A DNA stretch of 64,000 bases from CAMAVH01 sp964628235 (lineage in GTDB: Bacteria > Pseudomonadota > Alphaproteobacteria > SMXQ01): contig CAZVLU010000002.1 in assembly GCA_964628235.1 (NCBI GenBank), positions 1 to 64,000 of the forward strand, written 5' to 3'. The position numbers and the translations under genes were made by a program. Of this stretch, positions 43,027 to 51,118 are shown one piece after another. The notes under the pieces are model-generated. The model was not told the origin of the DNA, ran no database searches, and saw only the letters and a list, made by a program, of their open reading frames with translations. Every line of letters begins with the position of its first letter. Position 1 is the stretch's first letter.

Positions 43027-44586
43027 TTAGCTGTATTTGACATGGCTCTCGATCAGGTCGAGACGGGCATGGACATCGGCCGGGCCGATCGGAATGTTGC
43101 CCTCTTGCTCGCATGCCAGCGCCGCCGCCACCGAGCCGAGCACCGAGGCGATGACGGCGTTGCCGGTCGTCTTCAGCGCCAAGGAGGCATAGGCGAGCAA
43201 CGCATCGCCGGCGCCGACCGCATCTACGACGTTCTGACAGAAGGTATCGACGGTGAAAAAGGCCCGCACGTCTTCCTGCGCCTTAGGCGCGCCGCGATAA
43301 GATAGGAGCCCGCGCTCGCCCATCTTTAAGATCAGCAGCTTGCAGTTGGCGCGCTTGTAAAGATCAAGGCCGAGCGGCCGGACGACCGAATCCTGGTCGC
43401 CGAGAGCGAAACGCGCTTCGCGCTCGTTCGGCGTGATCAGGTCGAAGCCCTGAAATTCAAGGATATTGCCCCAGCGGCTCGCCACTTGGCTGTCGGCGAC
43501 CTTGATCGTGTTAGCCGGGATCGCGGCGGTTAGCGGACCTATGGTCTCGCGATTAAAAATGCCGTGGCGGAAGTCGCTGAACACGACGACATCGGGTTTG
43601 GTTTCAGCGATATGGCTGGCGAGCTTCTTGACGATTTCTTCGGCGATCGAGCGGTTGTCGAGCGTATCGATCTTCAGCAAGTGGTAGTTGCCAGCGATGA
43701 TCGCGTTCTTGTTGACCGTTGGGCGCGTCTTGTCCTTGATCGGCAGGCATTTCACGCTGGACTTGGCGAGGTCCTCGAGCACGAAATCCCCCAGCGCGTC
43801 TATGCCGAGCACAGTTGAAAAGGTCACGTCCGCTCCGGTCGCGCCGATATGCTTGGCGACGATGCCTGCCCCGCCGACGAAGTCGTGCTTCTCTTCGAAG
43901 CGCACGCTCATGGTCGGCGTCTTGGTCATGCCGCCGATCAGAGTGGTGTGCGTATAGCTGTCGACGATGGTGTCGCCGACGACATGCACTTTCACATTCT
44001 TCATGCCGTCGACCGCCGCATGCAGATCGCCGAAGCTGATGCCTTCGGCGTCGAGCAGCATGATCAACTTCTCGGTCGAGAGGTTGGGCGGAAAGCTTTC
44101 GATGATGTGCGACGAGGAATAGACGATGTCGCCTGGCGTGAAGATGATCTGCCCGCCGTAAGATTCGACGACGGCTTTCTCTTCCTGCGTTTTGGGCGGC
44201 AGGCCGGTCGAGCCGTATTCGTAGCCCTTGGCGAAATAGTCGGGCTGCAGCGTGGTGATGTTCTTGAGCGGCGTCGGCTCGCGGTCGACGATCACGTAAT
44301 CGACCACTTCCAGCGCCGCGAGATTGATCGCGCGCAAATCTTCCGGCACATAGGGGCGGAAGTTCGCCTTCTTAATGTGGTCGTCGCAGGTCAGGCTGGC
44401 GATCAGCAGATCGGCCTTGCTCTTGGCATAGAGCAGGTGGCGCACATGGCCCGGGTGGACGATGTCGAACGTCCCGTGGCACATGATGACCGACTTCTTG
44501 CGCGGCAGGCCGCCGATGATCTCACGGAGCTTCTCGACCGTGACGATCTTATGGCTGACGATCTTCTGGCTGGCCTCGTCCATCAT
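43027..44586 (-). CDS. Bifunctional nucleotidyltransferase/PfkB-type sugar kinase (HldE-like, reversed domain order)
   Basis: About 519 residues. The N-terminal 150 residues are a cytidylyltransferase-like domain (CHGTFDIVHPGHVRHLLYAK, with GTFD and HPGH). From about residue 200 a ribokinase/PfkB fold follows: VHVVGDTIVDSYTHTTLIGG and the anion-hole/catalytic VDAVGAGDALLAY. HldE of heptose biosynthesis has these domains in the opposite order, kinase first. The predicted role is to phosphorylate a heptose phosphate at C1 and activate it with a nucleotide. Start at the ATG 44586, or the next codon; a TTG nine bases earlier is also open. Confidence 0.87.
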   Translation of the reverse strand: MMDEASQKIVSHKIVTVEKLREIIGGLPRKKSVIMCHGTFDIVHPGHVRHLLYAKSKADLLIASLTCDDHIKKANFRPYVPEDLRAINLAALEVVDYVIVDREPTPLKNITTLQPDYFAKGYEYGSTGLPPKTQEEKAVVESYGGQIIFTPGDIVYSSSHIIESFPPNLSTEKLIMLLDAEGISFGDLHAAVDGMKNVKVHVVGDTIVDSYTHTTLIGGMTKTPTMSVRFEEKHDFVGGAGIVAKHIGATGADVTFSTVLGIDALGDFVLEDLAKSSVKCLPIKDKTRPTVNKNAIIAGNYHLLKIDTLDNRSIAEEIVKKLASHIAETKPDVVVFSDFRHGIFNRETIGPLTAAIPANTIKVADSQVASRWGNILEFQGFDLITPNEREARFALGDQDSVVRPLGLDLYKRANCKLLILKMGERGLLSYRGAPKAQEDVRAFFTVDTFCQNVVDAVGAGDALLAYASLALKTTGNAVIASVLGSVAAALACEQEGNIPIGPADVHARLDLIESHVKYS

Positions 44587-44598
44587 CCCCTGCAATCC

Positions 44599-45606
44599 CT
44601 ACGACAACGCCTTGAACCAACCGGCTGTCGCCTTGGCGATCGAGTCCGGCTCCCACAATGGCGCTTCGCGCCAGTAATCGATATTGGCGAGGATGCGGCC
44701 GACGCCGTCCTCGAAACTGACCTGCTGCGTCCAGCCGAGGTCGCGCTGTATCTTGCCGATGTCAGCCCATGTGCAATCGGGCTCGCCCGGCCGCTTAGGA
44801 ATGTAGATCACCTCGCCGCCGAGCAGCTCGACGAGCTTGTTGACCGACTGCGGATTGCCGGCGCCGAGATTCCAGATCTCGCCAGTCTTGTCGGTTTCGG
44901 CCGCTAAGCGGAAGGCTTCGGCGACATCGGTGGCGAACAGGAAGTCGCGCGTCTGAGTGCCGTCACCGACGACGGTGAACGGTTTGCCGGCGAGTTTCTG
45001 CTTGAGGAACACGCCGAACACCGCGCCATAGGCGCCGGAAGTGCGCGAGCGCGTGCCATAGGCGTTGAAAATGCGGATGACGTTGACCGGCAGCTTGTAG
45101 AGCTTGCCCCAATGCAGCGTCGCCTGCTCGCCCTGGTACTTGCTGAGCGCGTAGGGGTAGAGCGTGGCGATCGGATGATCCTCGCGCGTCGGCGTCTGCG
45201 CCAGGCCGTAGCAGGACGAGGATGCCGCATAGACGAACTTCTTCACCCCGCGTCCGCCATGCGCCGCGCGGGCGCATTCGAGCATGTGCACGGTGCCTTG
45301 CACGTTGGTCGACATGTACTCCATCGGCTTTTCGATGGACGGCACGATGTCGCCGATGCCGGCGAAATGGATCACGTAGTCGGCGTCGGCAAACAGCTTA
45401 TCGCCGGGCTGATAGTCGCGGATGTCGCGTTCTTCGAACAGGAAGTCCGCATTGCCGGCGTGATGGGCGACATTTGCGGCGCGGCCGCCAACCAGATTAT
45501 CGATCGCCCGCACGCGGTAGCCGCGCGCGAGCAGGATGTCGACCATGTGGCTGCCGATGAAGCCGGCGCCGCCCGTGACGATGGCTGTCGGCTTTTGCGC
45601 GCTCAT
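44599..45606 (-). CDS. NAD-dependent epimerase/dehydratase (UDP-glucose-4-epimerase-like)
   Basis: 335 residues from the ATG at 45606, which overlaps the upstream stop (ATGA). Cofactor motif IVTGGAGFIGSHMVDIL, serine site YAASSSCYGLA, catalytic YPYALSKYQGE. C-terminal motif DFLFATDVAEAFRLA. The closest impression is the nucleotide-sugar 4-epimerase / 4,6-dehydratase group. Second of two adjacent SDRs, downstream of the transaldolase. Confidence 0.88.
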   Translation of the reverse strand: MSAQKPTAIVTGGAGFIGSHMVDILLARGYRVRAIDNLVGGRAANVAHHAGNADFLFEERDIRDYQPGDKLFADADYVIHFAGIGDIVPSIEKPMEYMSTNVQGTVHMLECARAAHGGRGVKKFVYAASSSCYGLAQTPTREDHPIATLYPYALSKYQGEQATLHWGKLYKLPVNVIRIFNAYGTRSRTSGAYGAVFGVFLKQKLAGKPFTVVGDGTQTRDFLFATDVAEAFRLAAETDKTGEIWNLGAGNPQSVNKLVELLGGEVIYIPKRPGEPDCTWADIGKIQRDLGWTQQVSFEDGVGRILANIDYWREAPLWEPDSIAKATAGWFKALS

Positions 45607-46598
45607 TTCGCGCCGAGCTTCTTCATGGTGCGGACGTTGTAGTACCAATCATCGTCGAAGCTGCCCGGCAGAAGCTTGTTCTTGAAGGCGCGGACCATGT
45701 CGTAGATGGCGTCTTCGATGGTGCGCTTCGGACGGAAGCCGAGGACGCGGAAGACCTTGTCGGAATTGACGTGGTAGGACCGGTTGTCGTTCGACGGCGT
45801 GGTGACGATCTCGATCGTGCCTAGCTCGGGCAGTTCCTGCTCGACGACCTTCTTGACCATCTCGGCGATGGCGGCGATCGAGTGGTTCTCGTAGCCGATG
45901 TTGAACACTTCGCCGTGGATCTTCTCGTGCGGCGCGTCGAGCATCAGTTCGTAAGCGTCGACCATGTCCTCGATATGAAGGTTCGGGCGCATCTGCGTGC
46001 CGCCGAACACCGTGATCTTGCCCTTATTGACGGCATGGTTGGTCAAAATGTTGACCGACAGATCGAGGCGGGTGCGCGGGCTGTAGCCGCACACCGTCGC
46101 CGGGCGGATGGTCACGCAGGTGAAGTTGTCGGCCTTGTGCTTCCACAAGATCGGTTCGCACATGCCCTTGAACTTGTTGTAGAGCGTGAGCGGCAGCAGC
46201 GGATGCTCCTCGGTGACGTCCGGCGAGTCGCTGACGCCATAGACCGAGCTGGACGAGGCATAGACGAAGCGCTGAACTCCGGCGTTCTTGGCGGCGAGCA
46301 CGATGCTCTCGAAGCAGTCGAAGTTGATGGTCTTCGACAGGTTTTCGTCCAATTCGAAGCTGGCGTCGTTCGAGATGCAGGCGAGGTGCAAAACGGCATC
46401 CTGGCCTTGCATCGCCTTTGCGAGCTTCGCGGTGTCGCGGATGTCGCCTTCGATCACGGTCAGGTTCGGGTCGTTCGGCAAGCGACAGCCGAAATAGAGC
46501 ATGTCGTAAACGGTGACCTTGAAGCCGCGCGCCAGCAGACGGGGTGTGAGGACATGACCCACATAGCCGGCGCCGCCGGTGATCAGCACGTTCTTCAT
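45603..46598 (-). CDS. NAD-dependent epimerase/dehydratase (nucleotide-sugar SDR)
   Basis: 331 residues. Cofactor motif VLITGGAGYVGHVLTPRLL, serine site YASSSSVYGVS and catalytic Tyr/Lys in LTLYNKFKGMCE. IRPATVCGYSPRTRLDL and LHIEDMVDAYEL are common in SDRs acting on NDP-sugars. It lies 189 bases downstream of the transaldolase gene, the widest gap within the unit, so an internal promoter is possible. Confidence 0.88.
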   Translation of the reverse strand: MKNVLITGGAGYVGHVLTPRLLARGFKVTVYDMLYFGCRLPNDPNLTVIEGDIRDTAKLAKAMQGQDAVLHLACISNDASFELDENLSKTINFDCFESIVLAAKNAGVQRFVYASSSSVYGVSDSPDVTEEHPLLPLTLYNKFKGMCEPILWKHKADNFTCVTIRPATVCGYSPRTRLDLSVNILTNHAVNKGKITVFGGTQMRPNLHIEDMVDAYELMLDAPHEKIHGEVFNIGYENHSIAAIAEMVKKVVEQELPELGTIEIVTTPSNDNRSYHVNSDKVFRVLGFRPKRTIEDAIYDMVRAFKNKLLPGSFDDDWYYNVRTMKKLGAK

Positions 46599-46787
46599 GG
46601 GATGGAGTTTTCCTTATGAAAGCAGGGGCTCCGGCCGCAGGGCGGGCCGTCGAGGCCGGGTTGTCTCGCCGTGGGCGGATGTCGGATTGCGCCACGGAAT
46701 GCGCGAGTTTTCTAGAGCTTTTGCGCGGTCCGGTAAAGCACTCCGTGGCCGCGAAAAACGGTTCTGCCTGAGGCCTTTAGAGGGCCC

Positions 46788-47522
46788 CTAGCGGGTCGCG
46801 ATGCTATAGCCGGCGGCGCTGGCGTCCTTGTAGAACATAGCCACCGTTTCGAGCGAATAGCCGTCCAGATCCTTGCCGACCAGGGACAGCTTCTTCAGGA
46901 GGTCATTCGTGACGGTAATGACCTGGCAGCCGAGTGCGTCAGCCTGGAAAATGTTCAGCAATTCGCGCGGGCTGGCCCAGAGAAGTTCGGCCAAGGGCTT
47001 GTTTTGCAGGATTTTGACGCCTTCGGCCATCAGCGGCACGGGGTCCCGGCCGGTGTCGGCGATGCGCCCAGCGAAAACTGAAACGACGGCCGGGGTCTTG
47101 GCGTCAAGCGCGTCGGCCACCGCCTTGATCTGCTCGATCGGCATGATGGCGGTCACGTTCAGCTTGACCCCCGCCTTAGATAGGTCGGCGATCAGCGGAC
47201 CGGCGAATTCGCCCTTGGTGTTGGTGACGGGAATTTTGACATAGACATTCTCGCCCCAGGAGGCGATCTCCAGGGCCTGCGCCTTCATGGTCGGGAAGTC
47301 GTCGGCGAACACCTCGAACGAAACCGGCCGGTCGGTGACGATCTTGAGCACGTCGAGCGCGAAGGCCTTGTAATCGGAGATTCCGGCATTGCGCATCAAG
47401 GTCGGATTGGTCGTGAAGCCCTTGATCAAAGGGTTGCAATGCATTTCCTTGATGCCGGCGATATCGGCGCCGTCCGCGTATATTTTGATGCGCAGGTCGG
47501 CGACTTTAGGCGTGGCGTTCAT
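46788..47522 (-). CDS. Transaldolase-like enzyme (TalC/MipB type)
   Basis: 244 residues, the short form of transaldolase. IKGFTTNPTLMRNAGISDYK is the family start motif, the Schiff-base Lys is in NVYVKIPVTNTKG, and VSVFAGRIADTGRDP closes the barrel. It moves a dihydroxyacetone unit between sugar phosphates. In a cluster with split transketolase and GmhA/GmhB-like enzymes it probably serves sedoheptulose-7-phosphate formation. The start overlaps the end of the HAD phosphatase gene by 17 bases. Confidence 0.9.
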   Translation of the reverse strand: MNATPKVADLRIKIYADGADIAGIKEMHCNPLIKGFTTNPTLMRNAGISDYKAFALDVLKIVTDRPVSFEVFADDFPTMKAQALEIASWGENVYVKIPVTNTKGEFAGPLIADLSKAGVKLNVTAIMPIEQIKAVADALDAKTPAVVSVFAGRIADTGRDPVPLMAEGVKILQNKPLAELLWASPRELLNIFQADALGCQVITVTNDLLKKLSLVGKDLDGYSLETVAMFYKDASAAGYSIATR

Positions 47523-48060
47523 TTTTTCCCCTTTTGCGGCTCAAGATCCAATCGGCCGCTTCGCTTAAACTGGCGACGATCGCGTCCGGCGAATCCGCCT
47601 CCGGCTCGTCGTAATCGTACTCTACCAACACCGTGGCGCATCCGGCGGACCGTCCGGCGGCGACATCGCGCCAGCGGTCGCCGACCATGTAGCTGGCGGC
47701 CAGGTCGATGTCATGATCGCGGGCGGCGCTCAGCAACATGCCGGGCTTCGGCTTGCGGCAGTCGCAAGCGTCGGCGTCCGTGTGATAGCAGATTTTGATG
47801 TCGTCGATCGGCAGCTTTTTTCGCATGAGATCATGCATCGATTCCAGCGTTGCCAGCGGCGTGATGCCGTTGGTCACATCCGGCTGGTTGGTCGCGACGA
47901 CGATCAGGAAGCCCGCCGCTTTCAGGCGTCGCACGGCCTCTTCGACGCCTGGCAGGAGCTTGAAATCCTCAAGCCGGGTCGGGGCGTAAGGCTTGCCGCC
48001 GCGCACTTCGTTGACGTTGATGACGCCGTCGCGGTCGAGAAAAACGGCTGCGATCGACAT
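47506..48060 (-). CDS. HAD-IIIA phosphatase (GmhB-like)
   Basis: 184 residues. Motif I FLDRDGVINVN with catalytic Asp, motif II ATNQPDVTNG, and the zinc loop CYHTDADACDCRKPKPGM followed by MVGDRWRDVAAG. The Cys/His loop and KPKPGM are characteristic of D-glycero-D-manno-heptose-1,7-bisphosphate 7-phosphatase. Expected to remove the C7 phosphate of a heptose bisphosphate, in series with the SIS isomerase and kinase of the same operon. Confidence 0.9.
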   Translation of the reverse strand: MSIAAVFLDRDGVINVNEVRGGKPYAPTRLEDFKLLPGVEEAVRRLKAAGFLIVVATNQPDVTNGITPLATLESMHDLMRKKLPIDDIKICYHTDADACDCRKPKPGMLLSAARDHDIDLAASYMVGDRWRDVAAGRSAGCATVLVEYDYDEPEADSPDAIVASLSEAADWILSRKRGKNERHA

Positions 48061-48067
48061 CGGTCGA

Positions 48068-48661
48068 TCACCACTTCGTGGCGTTCATTTGCAGCCGGGG
48101 ATGCGAAACCAGGCAATGCCACACGACGGCTTGGAAGGCCTCGGAATGCGGCGTCACGCGGTCGTCGGCGACCGTGGGGATGACGACCACGACATCGCCG
48201 GTCTGCTTGGTGTAGCCGCCGTCGCGTCCGACCACGCCGAAAATCTTCATGCCGCGCGCCTTGGCCTCTTTCAGGCCAGCGACGATGTTCGGGCTGACGT
48301 TCTTTTCCATATTGCCGCCGCCGACCGAGAAAACGAAGACGGCATCCTTGGCGGAGGCGCGGCTGACCTTCAGCCATTCGGAGAAGATCGTGTGCCAGCC
48401 TTCGTCATTGGTGCGGGCGGTCAGTTCCGACACGTTGTCGGTCGGGGCATAGGCCTCGATGCCGCACAGCTTGCGAAAATCGTTAACGGCATGGCCGCAG
48501 TTGCCGGCGCTGCCGCCGACGCCGAGGAAGAAGAGGCGGCCGTCGCGGTCGCGCAACCGAGCCAATTCTTCGGCGAGATTTTCGATGGTTTCGCTCGAGA
48601 GGAGTTGGGCTGTCTTCTGGACCTCTTCGAGGTAGGTCTTGACGTGGGTCATTATCGGCAT
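48068..48661 (-). CDS. SIS-domain sedoheptulose-7-phosphate isomerase-like protein (GmhA-like)
   Basis: About 197 residues, single SIS domain. The phosphosugar loop is FFLGVGGSAGNCGHAVNDFR, then FVFSVGGGNMEKNVSPNIVA. The C-terminal EAFQAVVWHCLV contains a Glu/His pair like that of GmhA. GmhA isomerises sedoheptulose-7-phosphate to a heptopyranose-7-phosphate. The FSVGGG loop differs from the usual STSGNS, so a variant substrate is possible. First gene of the 13-gene unit; start uncertain between 48661 and 48649. Seven bases separate it from the HAD gene. Confidence 0.85.
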   Translation of the reverse strand: MPIMTHVKTYLEEVQKTAQLLSSETIENLAEELARLRDRDGRLFFLGVGGSAGNCGHAVNDFRKLCGIEAYAPTDNVSELTARTNDEGWHTIFSEWLKVSRASAKDAVFVFSVGGGNMEKNVSPNIVAGLKEAKARGMKIFGVVGRDGGYTKQTGDVVVVIPTVADDRVTPHSEAFQAVVWHCLVSHPRLQMNATKW

Positions 48662-48862
48662 CACTGACTGAGAGGGATGGTCAAGGTCAAAAAAACGATT
48701 ATTCCCAAGTCTATATCATGCGAATTGGCCGCATGGCCAACGACGAATCCCTCGGAGGGCATGGTTTCTGCAGATTACCTGATGTCAGGCGCGTATTTAT
48801 TTATCAACATGGATTGATTATGTATCGCTGCGCGCCGTTGGTCGGCGCTTAGGAAGTCAGTC

Positions 48863-49675
48863 ATGGCCGATAAAACGTCGATCGAGACGCACTATGAATT
48901 CGGTCGGAACTGGGACTCGTTTTCGCAGCATATCGATGCGGAAAAGATATCCAATGCGACCCGCGACCTGCAGGCCCTGCTGCCGACGGAGACAGCGGGG
49001 GCGAGTTTCCTCGATATCGGTAGCGGCTCCGGCTTGTCCTCCTTGGCGGCGCTGCGCCTCGGCTGCACGCGCGTCCACGCCGTCGACTACGACCCGGTCT
49101 CAGTGGCCACTACGCGGGCCACGCTCTCGCGTCATGCCGAGGGCAAGGCCTGGAGATGCGAAGAGCAAAGCGTTTTCGAACTGACGCCGGAAGTGAGCGG
49201 CCGCTTCGACATCGTCTATTCTTGGGGCGTGCTGCATCACACGGGCGACATGTGGACGGCAATCGGCAAGGCGTCCGACCTGGTCGGCGCCGGCGGCCAT
49301 TTGGTGCTGGCGTTGTACGACCGCACGCCGTTCTGCGGCTTTTGGCGTGTCGAAAAGCGCCTTTACACGCACGGCCCGCGCTGGCTGCGCGCGCCGCTCG
49401 AATGGCTCTATAAATCGTTTTATGTCGGCGGGCTGTTGCTGACCGGGCGCAATCCGGCCCGCTATATTGCGGACTATCCGCGCAACCGCGGCATGGACTG
49501 GACGCACGACGTCAAGGACTGGCTGGGCGGCTATCCTTACGAATCCGCCACGCCGCAGGCGCTCAAGGCGTTCATGGCCGCACGCGGCTTCACCCTGGTG
49601 AGAGAATTCCTCAAGCCGGCGCCGATCGCCGGCCTGCTCGGTTCGCCTTGCAACGAGTTCGTTTTCCGTAAATGA
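48863..49675 (+). CDS. Class I SAM-dependent methyltransferase
   Basis: 270 residues. Motif I is FLDIGSGSGLSSLAALRLGC, with acidic VHAVDYDPVS, then FDIVYSWGVLHHTGDMWTAI. The N-terminal EFGRNWDSFSQHID resembles methyltransferases of carbohydrate loci. It is divergent from the GmhA-like gene, with a 200-base AT-rich promoter region between them, and upstream of the flippase gene in the same direction. Substrate unknown. Confidence 0.86.
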   Translation: MADKTSIETHYEFGRNWDSFSQHIDAEKISNATRDLQALLPTETAGASFLDIGSGSGLSSLAALRLGCTRVHAVDYDPVSVATTRATLSRHAEGKAWRCEEQSVFELTPEVSGRFDIVYSWGVLHHTGDMWTAIGKASDLVGAGGHLVLALYDRTPFCGFWRVEKRLYTHGPRWLRAPLEWLYKSFYVGGLLLTGRNPARYIADYPRNRGMDWTHDVKDWLGGYPYESATPQALKAFMAARGFTLVREFLKPAPIAGLLGSPCNEFVFRK

Positions 49676-49773
49676 GGATTGGCTGCTGCCGTGCGCAGTC
49701 AGGCGACGTCTGCCGCAACTTATGTTATTAGCCCAATTAGCTTGAACCCGTTGCGCAGACTTCGGACAGGACA

Positions 49774-51117
49774 TTGAACAAGCTCACCAGCTTTATCGCT
49801 AAAGCCAAGAATAACCCGGATTACGCCGCTGCGATTCTGACCGGTTATGTGTCAATGGGCATGCAGATCATTATCCAGATCCTGCTCGTGCCGCTCTACC
49901 TCGACACGCTGGGCAGCTACCGCTTCGGCGCGTTAATGATCCTGTCGGCTCAGATTGCCTTCGGCTACCTGTTCGTGGGCTTCTTCTATAGCGTCCTGCT
50001 GCGCCGCTTTCGCGAAAGCCTATCAGGCGCAGATATGGAGGAGTTCTCCCGCGTCTATGTCGCCGGCAAATTGATCCTGCTGGCGATCGGCGCCCTGTTT
50101 GGCTTTGTCGTGCTCGGCCTGGAGAGAGCCTACCCAATCTTCTTCGAAGACGTTCCGACAGAGTTGGAAAATGAGATCTGGTGGGCGACGGCGCTCGCCG
50201 CGTTGCATTTTCTGCTACTCTGCGAGGTGTCAGTCGAGCAGACATTATTTTCCGCGATCCGACGCCAGGTCTCTAGCAATCTGCTGGGCTTGATCGGGTT
50301 GGTTGCTTTCGCAACGGCGGTTGTTCCCTGGCTGCTGTCGGGAGGCGGTCTCGCCGGCGTGTTCGGTTGCTTCCTGCTCGGCGATATTTTGTCGCGCGCT
50401 TATGCTTTCATCGTCTTGCGCCGCGCCAAGATCCGGGTGCGCCTCGCCGCTCTTGCCGTCGGCTTTCGCGATACTTGCCGGCAGCTCCTGTCCGGCCGCG
50501 CTACGCTCTATTTCGCTTACGCGCTTGTTGCCATGGTGCTGCAATCGGACGTGCTCATCATCGGCATGTTGATGGGGGCCGATGTCACGGTCGATTTCGT
50601 GTTGGTCTGGAAAATCGCGGACGTCATGGTGCTAGTGATCTCGCGCATGACCATCCATCTGCAGCCTGAATTTCTCGCTATGGACGTGGCGGGCGACCGT
50701 GCCCGCTTGCGACGCGTCTACCTAGAAGCTTATCGCGGCCTGCTACTGGTATCTGTTGTTATCGCTGCCGCTTACGCGCTGGCAGGGCCTTGGATCATGC
50801 AACTTTGGGTCGGGAGCGATCGCGCGCCGCAAGATCCCTGGCTCTATTGGCTGGCAGGCGCGGCGATCTTATGGCTTGGCGCATCACGCATGCCGGTTGT
50901 GCTCGCCCAGGCTTTGTCGCGCATGCAAGGATTGCTTTGCATCGCGACGATCGAGATGGTCGCGAAGCTGGGCTTGATCCTGGCGCTATTCCCGAGCGTT
51001 GACATCCGCGCCTCCCTCATTGCCATCACCGTTGTGCACGGCTTGGGCATAGCGATAGCCTATTGGTGGCTCGGCCGCCGTTTGATCGCGACCGATGGCG
51101 CGGCAAAAACGGCCTGA
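49774..51117 (+). CDS. Wzx-like polysaccharide flippase (MOP superfamily)
   Basis: 447 residues with 12 or more membrane helices from residue 20 to the end. VSMGMQIIIQILLVPLYLDT and YRFGALMILSAQIAFGYLFV match the start of MOP-family lipid-linked oligosaccharide flippases. TTG start with AGGAC upstream. It would flip undecaprenyl-linked glycan units. No wzy-like polymerase is recognised in the window. Its stop is one base from the convergent mntH stop. Confidence 0.82.
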   Translation: MNKLTSFIAKAKNNPDYAAAILTGYVSMGMQIIIQILLVPLYLDTLGSYRFGALMILSAQIAFGYLFVGFFYSVLLRRFRESLSGADMEEFSRVYVAGKLILLAIGALFGFVVLGLERAYPIFFEDVPTELENEIWWATALAALHFLLLCEVSVEQTLFSAIRRQVSSNLLGLIGLVAFATAVVPWLLSGGGLAGVFGCFLLGDILSRAYAFIVLRRAKIRVRLAALAVGFRDTCRQLLSGRATLYFAYALVAMVLQSDVLIIGMLMGADVTVDFVLVWKIADVMVLVISRMTIHLQPEFLAMDVAGDRARLRRVYLEAYRGLLLVSVVIAAAYALAGPWIMQLWVGSDRAPQDPWLYWLAGAAILWLGASRMPVVLAQALSRMQGLLCIATIEMVAKLGLILALFPSVDIRASLIAITVVHGLGIAIAYWWLGRRLIATDGAAKTA

Positions 51118-51118
51118 T

